A stretch of 7,715 nucleotides of DNA, taken from assembly GCA_011192085.1 (NCBI GenBank), contig DUEQ01000533.1, forward strand, positions 3,458 to 11,172, in the 5' to 3' direction. Shown here one piece after another: positions 1 through 5,618 of the stretch; position 1 is the stretch's first letter; the number at the start of each line of letters is the position of its first letter. The notes below the pieces were generated by a model. It saw nothing but the letters and a program-made list of their open reading frames with translations, did not search any database and was not told where the DNA came from. The translations under genes were made by a program, and so were the position numbers. This stretch comes from Caldilineae bacterium (GTDB lineage Bacteria > Chloroflexota > Anaerolineae > J102).

Positions 1-10
1 CGCGCGAACA

Positions 11-37
11 GGCGTCATGACGAGAGGCCATGACGCC
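11..37. terminator. 9-base inverted repeat downstream of the dehydrogenase
   Basis: GGCGTCATG (11-19) and CATGACGCC (29-37) are perfect inverted repeats around a 9-base loop, about 20 bases beyond the dehydrogenase stop. On the minus strand the stem is followed by TGTTCGCGCG, so there is no U-run. It may be a weak or factor-assisted terminator, or an operator belonging to the next gene to the left, which lies outside the window. Confidence 0.35.
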
Positions 38-59
38 CTCCGAGTACGCGGGAGCCCGC

Positions 60-1922
60 TTATCCTTGCAGCATGCGGGTCAGGGCCTTGCGAGTCAGGA
101 TGTGGCTGCTGATGACGCCCACGACAGCGCCATCATCCACCACGGGCATGGCTGTGATCTCATGGCTCTCCAGCAGCTGCAGCACATCGGGGATGGTGGC
201 CTCGGGCCCGACCGTGATCACGTCCCGGCTCATGATCTCGGAGACAGGCAGGTCGTCGCGTAGGCCCTGTGCCGTGGCGTGGGTGATATCCCAATCGGTG
301 ACGACGCCCAGCAGCCGCCCTTCCCTCACCACGCCCAACATTTCGTTGGGATCATCCACCAGCAGTTGGGCGGCCTGGCGCATAGGCATGCCCGGTTCGA
401 TGAGGGTGAGGGGCTCCATGATGTAACGAATGGGGCGAAAGCGCTCCCGCTGGGTAATGCGGGTGATGCTGATCTGTTCCGCGGCCTCCAGGGGCAGCAT
501 GTCGGGGTCAGCCACCAGGAAGTCCACCAACTCCTTCATGTTACGCCGAATGACCTCTTCACGCTGGCGGATGCCCGCTTGCAGACGTTGGGCCGCGAGC
601 TCGGCCAGCGCCTCCTGATGCTCGGCCAGCCAGCGCTCCACTGCCTCGGCGTCACCCAGTATCTCGCGGGGGAAGCGCAGGTGATCGGGGGTTTTGATGA
701 TGTGCTCCTGGGCGGCGAAGATGACCCCGCCCGAATTCACCAAAAAATCGGTGGCGATGACCACGCCCCGCTGCCAATACACAGTCCGCTCCATGCGCAG
801 CCGCGCGGCTCGGCGCGCGGGGCTGGGCGAATAGGTGTTTGCCCCCTCCACGATCATGCTCCACCGTCCCATGCGATCCACGGTCATGGCGGGCCGACTG
901 GATGCATCCACATCCAGGTAACGGGCAATGGGCGCGGCGGGCACAAAGCAGAACGCATCCTCGCGCAACAAATCATTGGACGCGTTGCTGAACTTCGTAT
1001 CGGGCCGGGGAGAGCGTTTGTCCACCAGCGCATCGAGGAAGTAGCGAAAGGTGACCAGGCCGCGCGCATCCCGGCGGGCCAACAAATCGCCCACCGGCAA
1101 CCCCTCCGCCCGAAAGAGATAGCCATGAGCATCGCTGACGCCCACGATCTGGGGCGCGGGGTCCAGTTGAGTGAGCATCTCGGCCACATGCGCGCCCACC
1201 GCGCCAAACCCCTGAATGAGGATCGTCATGGCGGCGCGTTTAGGCACGCGCATGGCTCGGAACTGGGGCAGGGCCTTGAGTCGGGGCATCTGTTCCAACA
1301 GGGCATCGATGGCGATGACTACGCCGCCCGCGGCCGCACCCAGCTCGTCGATGCGGTTCCCGCCCATGTCCACGGGTTTGGAGAGAGCGCTATCGATGCC
1401 GTTCTCGATGGCGATGATCTTCATATCTGCGTCGTTGGTGCCCACATCGGGCCCAGGCAGATAGATGCTGCGATAACGCCCGATGAGATGGGCGAAACGC
1501 CGCAGGATCTCCCGGTGTTCCTCATCGCTGATCGCCCGGTCAGGCGCGACAATGCCCGCCTTCCCCCCGCCATAGGGCAGGTCCGCAGCCGCGTTTTTCA
1601 ACGTCATGCCTCGGGCCAGGTTGAAGATGGCGGCTGGAGTCACAGTGGGGAGCATGCGAATCCCTCCCATGGAGGGCCGCCCCATGGCCAGATTGTCCAC
1701 CACCAGGTATCCCCCCACCTCCAGATCCTCCCGCACATCCCACATGCACACCACCAGGTGAGGCCCCAGCTTGTCGGGATGGATGCCCAGGCGGTTCAGA
1801 CGGTCCACATCGTTGATGCGAAATTCCATAAACGCCAGCGGCCCTTCATGGCGCAGACGATTGCGCCAGGTTTGTTCGGGAAGCGCTTCCCGCAGAAAGG
1901 CTTCCATCTGCTTGGGGATCAT
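60..1922 (-). CDS. Glu/Leu/Phe/Val-family amino acid dehydrogenase fused to a C-terminal CBS domain pair
   Basis: The 620-residue protein should carry out NAD(P)-dependent oxidative deamination of an amino acid, or the reverse, in the cytoplasm. Residues 1-490 are the dehydrogenase. They include GGIR (86-89), K109 in TLKN, the catalytic-lysine motif GGGK (K121), D159 in GPDVGTND, the Rossmann motif GFGAVG (238-243), SDAHG (263-267), EGAN (359-362) and VNSGGV (395-400). Residues 501-550 and 560-614 form two CBS domains, which in other proteins bind adenine nucleotides and act as allosteric switches. CBS1 keeps the ribose-contacting pattern GVVTDWD (539-545); CBS2 has GVISSHI (602-608) and lacks the final Asp. 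Ordinary family members are roughly 350-450 residues with no CBS pair. The start is set by a very strong ribosome binding site. The positions that hold the glutamate side chain in glutamate dehydrogenase appear to be M85 and A403, so leucine, valine or phenylalanine may be the substrate. The family call is firm; the substrate is open. Confidence 0.93.
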   Translation of the reverse strand: MIPKQMEAFLREALPEQTWRNRLRHEGPLAFMEFRINDVDRLNRLGIHPDKLGPHLVVCMWDVREDLEVGGYLVVDNLAMGRPSMGGIRMLPTVTPAAIFNLARGMTLKNAAADLPYGGGKAGIVAPDRAISDEEHREILRRFAHLIGRYRSIYLPGPDVGTNDADMKIIAIENGIDSALSKPVDMGGNRIDELGAAAGGVVIAIDALLEQMPRLKALPQFRAMRVPKRAAMTILIQGFGAVGAHVAEMLTQLDPAPQIVGVSDAHGYLFRAEGLPVGDLLARRDARGLVTFRYFLDALVDKRSPRPDTKFSNASNDLLREDAFCFVPAAPIARYLDVDASSRPAMTVDRMGRWSMIVEGANTYSPSPARRAARLRMERTVYWQRGVVIATDFLVNSGGVIFAAQEHIIKTPDHLRFPREILGDAEAVERWLAEHQEALAELAAQRLQAGIRQREEVIRRNMKELVDFLVADPDMLPLEAAEQISITRITQRERFRPIRYIMEPLTLIEPGMPMRQAAQLLVDDPNEMLGVVREGRLLGVVTDWDITHATAQGLRDDLPVSEIMSRDVITVGPEATIPDVLQLLESHEITAMPVVDDGAVVGVISSHILTRKALTRMLQG

Positions 1923-1926
1923 CGTT

Positions 1927-1937
1927 GATCACCTCCT
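1927..1937 (-). promoter_or_regulatory. Extended Shine-Dalgarno site of the dehydrogenase gene
   Basis: On the minus strand the sequence AGGAGGTGATC ends four bases before the ATG at 1922. It is an 11-base perfect complement to the conserved 3' end of bacterial 16S rRNA. The AGGAGG core lies 9 bases from the start codon. This decides the start of the dehydrogenase and suggests strong translation. Neither of the other two minus-strand genes has a recognisable site of this kind. Confidence 0.85.
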
Positions 1938-1950
1938 GTTTTGGGAATAA

Positions 1951-1971
1951 TGTCCAAGGTCCGATGTCCAA
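1951..1971. repeat. Degenerate heptamer tandem repeat, three units
   Basis: Three adjacent 7-base units on the plus strand are TGTCCAA, GGTCCGA and TGTCCAA. The outer two are identical and the middle one differs at three positions. The array lies 29 bases upstream of the dehydrogenase start. On the minus strand it also supplies TTGGAC (1966-1971), which stands 16 bases from TATTCC (1944-1949). That is a weak candidate promoter for the dehydrogenase, so the array could either be neutral spacer or carry promoter elements. Confidence 0.6.
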
Positions 1972-1996
1972 AATCCCATGCTGATCCGCACTCTGC

Positions 1997-2049
1997 CGGA
2001 TGACGAATCCAGCTGGGAGCAAGTCGCCTTCAGGCGGATCCGTCATCCG
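1997..2049 (-). repeat. Long inverted repeat upstream of the dehydrogenase
   Basis: Positions 1997-2010 and 2036-2049 are 14-base inverted repeats with one mismatch. In RNA from the minus strand that mismatch becomes a G-U pair, so all 14 positions can pair around a 25-base loop. No U-run follows, so it is not a standard intrinsic terminator. The right arm can instead pair with itself: GGCGGAT (2033-2039) and ATCCGCC (2045-2051) form a 7-bp stem with a 5-base loop. The left arm has its own alternative, ATCCG (1984-1988) with CGGAT (1997-2001). The element lies in the 206-base gap between the GST stop and the dehydrogenase start, where no other gene was seen. Confidence 0.6.
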
Positions 2050-2071
2050 CCCGAGTCGCCTGCAGGCGCAT
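2022..2071. repeat. Two copies of an 18-base palindromic motif, 32 bases apart
   Basis: AGTCGCCTTCAGGCGGAT (2022-2039) and AGTCGCCTGCAGGCGCAT (2054-2071) match at 16 of 18 positions. The core of the second copy, CGCCTGCAGGCG (2057-2068), is a perfect 12-base palindrome. The first copy (2025-2036) is palindromic except for its two central bases. The first copy lies in the loop of the long inverted repeat and overlaps its right arm. This could be a pair of binding sites for a dimeric regulator, or part of a palindromic repeat family scattered through the genome. Confidence 0.55.
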
Positions 2072-2128
2072 GAACCTATCGTCCATCCTCTGCCTGTGAT
2101 ATCGGATTGCCGTGCGATGATGACGCGT

Positions 2129-2794
2129 TCATATCATCTTCAACAACCTTTGCGCCATATAGCTGTCCTTCATACTCAGCCAGTCGAGGTAGTGGTCGCG
2201 AAAATCGGGAACGACGGCCTGAACAACCGCGGGATGCCCGAGCAGCGCCTCCTTCCAGGCCACCATCCGGGAATGACGGCGGGGATCGAAGATGGCGGGT
2301 TCGATCCCCGCCAGGATATCGAGCTGGAAGAACAGGGGCCCGTAGGCTGCATCCACCAGGGAGAACTCGGACCCGGCGAAGAACGGCCCGGCCGCGACCG
2401 CAGGCTCCAACTGATCAAAATCCCCATGCAGATGGTTCAGCGCCTCGCGAAACGCGACCTCATCCTCCCGCAGCGCCACCCGATACATATCCCGCAGGCA
2501 GACGTCCGCGAACGCAATCCACGCCCGATGCTTCGCCCGCAAGATGAGATCGTCCGGGTGCAGGCGGGGTGTGTAGGCCTCGTCCAGATATTCCATGATG
2601 GCCGTGGACTCGAACAACACATCGTCGCCGACCAGCAGCAAGGGCACTTTGCCCAAGGGCGAGATAGGGTGGAACCAGTCGGGCGGGCGATGCAGGTCGA
2701 TGTAGGCGATATCGTAGGGGACGCCTTTGGCTCGCAGAGTGATCGCGGCCTTGTGCACGTAGGGGCAGAGTTTGTAGCTGATGAGTTTGAGCAT
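2129..2794 (-). CDS. Glutathione S-transferase family protein with a cysteine active site
   Basis: This 221-residue protein has the usual length and two-domain plan of cytosolic GSTs. The N-terminal thioredoxin-like domain (about 1-75) has the motif CPYV (10-13), the expected cis-proline at P51 (GKVPLL) and the glutathione-contacting pair E62-S63 (ESTAI). The helical domain (about 85-205) has the N-capping motif SLVDAAYGP with D148. A cysteine in place of Ser or Tyr is typical of omega, DHAR and related classes, which act as thiol transferases or deglutathionylating reductases rather than detoxifying conjugases. The ATG at 2794 is 35 bases after the stop of the upstream glycosyltransferase gene, so the two may be co-transcribed. 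No Shine-Dalgarno site precedes it; the spacer is a heptamer repeat ending in a run of C on the coding strand. Physiological thiol and substrate are unknown. Confidence 0.9.
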   Translation of the reverse strand: MLKLISYKLCPYVHKAAITLRAKGVPYDIAYIDLHRPPDWFHPISPLGKVPLLLVGDDVLFESTAIMEYLDEAYTPRLHPDDLILRAKHRAWIAFADVCLRDMYRVALREDEVAFREALNHLHGDFDQLEPAVAAGPFFAGSEFSLVDAAYGPLFFQLDILAGIEPAIFDPRRHSRMVAWKEALLGHPAVVQAVVPDFRDHYLDWLSMKDSYMAQRLLKMI

Positions 2795-2803
2795 GATGGG
2801 GGG

Positions 2804-2831
2804 GCAGGTCGCAAGTCGCGGGTGGCAGGTT
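2804..2831. repeat. Degenerate heptamer tandem repeat, four units
   Basis: Four consecutive 7-base units on the plus strand are GCAGGTC, GCAAGTC, GCGGGTG and GCAGGTT. The consensus is GCRRGTN. The array fills most of the 35-base space between the GST start and the glycosyltransferase stop. It runs into the glycosyltransferase stop codon (2830-2832). It leaves no room for a Shine-Dalgarno site for the GST gene. Confidence 0.7.
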
Positions 2832-5397
2832 AGGGGCGGAGATGGGCAGGGCCGACCGGCTGCTCGGGGCCTGCGGGCGGAGTCCAGTAAAAGGCCATGG
2901 CCTTGCCGCCCCCGCGCTGGAAGTAGTCGATGCGGATGGCATGGAGGCCCGCGGTCAGGTTCAGGACCACTGACACGGTATTGGGTTGATCAGGCGTCAT
3001 CGACTCGCCCGCCACCTGGCCGTCCACCCAGAAGCGCACGCCGTCATCCGCCTCCAGCCGGAACGCGTAGCTTCCATCCTCGGGCGCCAGCAGCTCGCCC
3101 GTCCAGATGACACTAAAAGGCCCGGCAATGGGCTCTTCCTCGGGCCAGGCATAGAGCAGGAAGGGGTCGACGCGGGCAAGGAAGGGCTCGCCCTCCCAGG
3201 CGTCGCCGTAGAAATAGCGTCCCAGCAGCCCCCCGCCCCGGTACGGCGTCCCCGCCGCGGCCGCGATATCCCCGGCGGGGATGCTCACCCGGAAGTAGAG
3301 GGGGCGTCCCAGCCGGTCGCGCACCACCTCGCCCAACGCGTGGGGATAGAAGGCGTGGAAATAATCCATGAGATATTGGTAATCCAGGCCCAGGAGGAAG
3401 ACCGCGTCCTGGCCTGTATCGGGCAGGGGCAGATCGGTGGCGGGCTCCGCGATGTAATAACCGGGGTCGGCCAGGCCGCCGCCCAGCTCATGGAAGGGTG
3501 TGTAGAACCAGGACCCGATGCGGATGCCGATGGGATGGGGGGGGCGATAGGTAAAGAAGCGCACAGGCGAGAAGTAGTAGAGCCGGGGACTGAGGTAGAG
3601 CTGTTGCGCGTCGCGGCGGGCCAGCACCTCCCGCGCCACCTCGTTCTCCAGGGGCGTAAAGGCCGCGTACACCGCTTCGGAGCGGGCCTGTTCGTGGAAA
3701 TAGGTGCGGAAATTGAGCCAGCCCGCAGCCAGCAACCCCGCCACCATCAGCAGTCCCAATCCCCACCGCCACAGCCGATAACGTCGGCCCGGCAGCAGCA
3801 ATGCTCGCCAGGTGAGGTTGTACGCGTCCGCGGCCATGATCGCGATCGCGGGCGCGACCGCCAGGGTGCGATAGGCCTGGGGCGCTTCACCCAGGCGGGA
3901 GAGGATGCCTCCCAACAGCGTGACGCCCAGCCACAGGATCATCAATCCCCGCCGGTGATCCCGCCATCGCCACAGGGACCAGGCCGCGGCCATGAGGAAG
4001 AACGCGCCGGTGATAGGATCGAGCATGGGCGCGCCAGGCAGATTGTGGCGGGGATTCATATCCCCTCGCACGTGGAACATGAGCAGGTGGCGCTTCACCG
4101 ATTCGATCACGGGCGAGGGGCTGCCTCCCGCGGCCCGTACATCGTTCAAAATGCTCACCTGTTGGCTACGATTGAGGAAGGTGAAGGGATTTTTGGCGTA
4201 AGTGAAGCCCAAAGGAGCGAAAGTCAGCAGGAAAATGAGGATGAACAAGAGGACGCCCAGCCAGTTCCTCCGCAGAAAATCCCGCTCCACCAGGGCCCGA
4301 TAACCCAAATAGAGGAAGATGACGATGACCGCCATGCGGATGGCGAGATATGTGTACATCCCCAGTCCCAACATCAACCCGCCCATGGCCCAATCCCCCA
4401 ACGATCGCTTGCGAGCCGCGCGCATGATGAAGAAGAGGGAAAGCGCCTGCACCATGGGCGGATAGACCTCGTTCCAGCCCCAGCGGCTCATGTTCACATG
4501 CCAGCGATTGAACGCGAGGAAGGCTGCAGCCAGCAGGGCCGGGTAGGGCCCGTACATCTCTCGGACCAGAAGATAGAGCGCTCCCACGGTGAAGATGCCG
4601 GGGATGAGAGATTGTAGCTTGATTGCGGCGAAGGTGGTCCCAAACAGGCGGAAGAACAGGGTTTGCAGGTAGATGAAGCCATTGGGCGTCTCAAACCAGC
4701 CCGTGCCGAAGAGACTGTCCGGGCGGCCTTCCAGCGTGTGGAGCGCGTCCAGGGCCGCGTTGGTCTCATCGATGAACACGCCCGGCGGCATCTGCCCAAT
4801 GAGGTGCAGGCGGAACCAGATGGCGACGCTGAGGATCAGCGCCACCAGGGCCAGCTCCATCCAGGGCCTGAGGTGGGGCCAGTACATGACATTCAGGCGT
4901 TGGGCCATCTCCTCGCGGGTGCGTTGGGGCCTGCGCCTGGCCGACGCGCCCTCGCCCGATGGCTGCACTCGGGCCGTGCCCAATTGATGGCGCAGGGGAG
5001 CGGATTGGGGCGAGTAGGACGCGCGGTCTGCGCGCCAGCCTGTGATCTGCGATGCGCCGATGGCCATCAGGATCAATCCCGCGGCCCACGCGCCCGCCTG
5101 TGACCACTCGAAAGGCTGTTTCCAGATGAGCCACAAAGCCCATGCCGTCAGCCCGAGCCCGCCCCAGAAGAGAACCAGGGCCAGCACGCGTCGCATCCCC
5201 CGCGTGCGGATGCGTTCCTCGCGCGGCTCCTCGGGCGGGGGCCAGTCCCGCTCGATGCGGTAGAACGCGTAGACGCTCAGAAGCGCGCCCGCCAGGGTCA
5301 GCCAGGGCGCGAAGGGACGCGTCGAGGTCTCCGGCAGAAACCAAACCCCGGTCAAGGTAAAAAGGGCGGCCAGGAATGCAAGCCAGGAGGTGATCAT
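2830..5397 (-). CDS. GT-C-type membrane glycosyltransferase (PMT/ArnT-like) with C-terminal PA14 domain
   Basis: This 855-residue membrane protein probably moves a sugar from a polyprenyl-phosphate donor to an acceptor outside the membrane, as GT39/GT83 enzymes do. Hydrophobic segments lie near 3-20, 31-47, 69-91, 101-119, 181-199, 265-280, 312-326, 337-369, 379-400, 461-476, 483-500, 509-523 and 543-562. The acidic pair D210-E211 (GVFIDETN) follows the 181-199 helix, where GT-C enzymes carry their catalytic acidic residue in the first external loop. Residues 563-720 are a soluble region. Residues 721-840 form a PA14 domain, with LLGRYF near 724, IWTGEL (764-769) and DDGVRFWVDG (784-793). PA14 domains are beta-barrels that often bind carbohydrate. 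The four helices before residue 120 and the Arg-rich linker 121-180 are extra to the usual fold. Counting helices puts the PA14 domain outside. No ribosome binding site is visible. Donor and acceptor are unknown. Confidence 0.88.
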   Translation of the reverse strand: MITSWLAFLAALFTLTGVWFLPETSTRPFAPWLTLAGALLSVYAFYRIERDWPPPEEPREERIRTRGMRRVLALVLFWGGLGLTAWALWLIWKQPFEWSQAGAWAAGLILMAIGASQITGWRADRASYSPQSAPLRHQLGTARVQPSGEGASARRRPQRTREEMAQRLNVMYWPHLRPWMELALVALILSVAIWFRLHLIGQMPPGVFIDETNAALDALHTLEGRPDSLFGTGWFETPNGFIYLQTLFFRLFGTTFAAIKLQSLIPGIFTVGALYLLVREMYGPYPALLAAAFLAFNRWHVNMSRWGWNEVYPPMVQALSLFFIMRAARKRSLGDWAMGGLMLGLGMYTYLAIRMAVIVIFLYLGYRALVERDFLRRNWLGVLLFILIFLLTFAPLGFTYAKNPFTFLNRSQQVSILNDVRAAGGSPSPVIESVKRHLLMFHVRGDMNPRHNLPGAPMLDPITGAFFLMAAAWSLWRWRDHRRGLMILWLGVTLLGGILSRLGEAPQAYRTLAVAPAIAIMAADAYNLTWRALLLPGRRYRLWRWGLGLLMVAGLLAAGWLNFRTYFHEQARSEAVYAAFTPLENEVAREVLARRDAQQLYLSPRLYYFSPVRFFTYRPPHPIGIRIGSWFYTPFHELGGGLADPGYYIAEPATDLPLPDTGQDAVFLLGLDYQYLMDYFHAFYPHALGEVVRDRLGRPLYFRVSIPAGDIAAAAGTPYRGGGLLGRYFYGDAWEGEPFLARVDPFLLYAWPEEEPIAGPFSVIWTGELLAPEDGSYAFRLEADDGVRFWVDGQVAGESMTPDQPNTVSVVLNLTAGLHAIRIDYFQRGGGKAMAFYWTPPAGPEQPVGPAHLRP

Positions 5398-5408
5398 GGT
5401 ATGGGGGT

Positions 5409-5440
5409 GTGTCAGCGTGTAGGCGTGTCAGCGTGTCGGT
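5409..5440. repeat. Octamer tandem repeat, four units
   Basis: Four consecutive 8-base units are GTGTCAGC, GTGTAGGC, GTGTCAGC and GTGTCGGT. The first and third are identical, which also makes a perfect 12-base direct repeat, GTGTCAGCGTGT, at 5409-5420 and 5425-5436. The array ends 11 bases before the glycosyltransferase start codon. On that strand it gives a C/A-rich leader with no Shine-Dalgarno sequence. Confidence 0.75.
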
Positions 5441-5469
5441 GTAGGGGAGCCGCCAAGATCCATGGTCAT

Positions 5470-5535
5470 CTCACGCTAAGACCGCCAAAATGCGCCTTCT
5501 CCCCTTCTTTTTGCGTCTTTAGGTCCTTGCGTGAG
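5470..5535. repeat. Head-to-head octamer repeats forming a 14-base inverted repeat
   Basis: On the minus strand, 5509-5532 reads as three 8-base units: ACGCAAGG, ACCTAAAG and ACGCAAAA. On the plus strand, 5473-5488 reads ACGCTAAG and ACCGCCAA, which is the same style of unit in the opposite direction. As a result 5470-5483 and 5522-5535 are inverted repeats matching at 12 of 14 positions, with 38 bases between them. The element lies in the predicted leader of the glycosyltransferase mRNA. The ACGCnAAG-type unit resembles low-complexity spacer repeats that I associate with several GC-rich environmental phyla. Confidence 0.6.
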
Positions 5536-5560
5536 GCGATCATCGAAACGGCGCGATTCG

Positions 5561-5589
5561 ATTGTACGCCGCGGCGGGCGAAAGGGCAA
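5561..5589 (-). promoter_or_regulatory. Predicted sigma-70-type promoter of the minus-strand genes
   Basis: On the minus strand TTGCCC (5584-5589) and TACAAT (5561-5566) are separated by exactly 17 bases. They match the -35 and -10 consensus at 4 of 6 and 5 of 6 positions. Transcription would start near 5554, leaving a leader of about 150 bases before the glycosyltransferase ATG at 5397. If transcription continues, the GST gene would follow in the same message. Confidence 0.5.
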
Positions 5590-5603
5590 ATCCCCCTCAT
5601 TTC

Positions 5604-5612
5604 TGGTATAAT
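5604..5612 (+). promoter_or_regulatory. Extended -10 promoter of rmd, probably giving a leaderless mRNA
   Basis: TGGTATAAT (5604-5612) is a perfect extended -10 element. It ends six bases before the rmd ATG at 5619. A usual -10 to start distance places transcription initiation on the start codon itself, so the mRNA would lack a leader, and no Shine-Dalgarno site is present. No good -35 box is seen on this strand at 16-18 bases spacing, which fits an extended -10 promoter. Confidence 0.7.
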
Positions 5613-5618
5613 CTCCCC

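Noticed and set aside
279..1928. Plus-strand open frame of 549 codons opposite the dehydrogenase
   Set aside because: It is antisense to a gene with clear family motifs, is rich in His, Gly and Arg with no recognisable domain, and long antisense frames are common in GC-rich DNA.
1997..2049. Intrinsic terminator of the GST transcript
   Set aside because: The stem is long, but its loop is 25 bases and no U-run follows on the minus strand.
1923..2128. T-box or known riboswitch upstream of the dehydrogenase
   Set aside because: The hairpins are real but I could not find a T-box consensus or the conserved core of any riboswitch I know.
2986..4617. Plus-strand open frame of 543 codons opposite the glycosyltransferase
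   Set aside because: Low-complexity His/Gln/Glu/Arg-rich translation without domains; it is the shadow of the membrane protein gene.
5409..5440. Possible CRISPR array
   Set aside because: Units are 8 bases long, touching and without spacers, so this is a simple tandem repeat.
5562..5618. Earlier in-frame ATG that would add 19 residues to rmd
   Set aside because: The extension does not look like the family, and it would place the -10 element inside the coding region.
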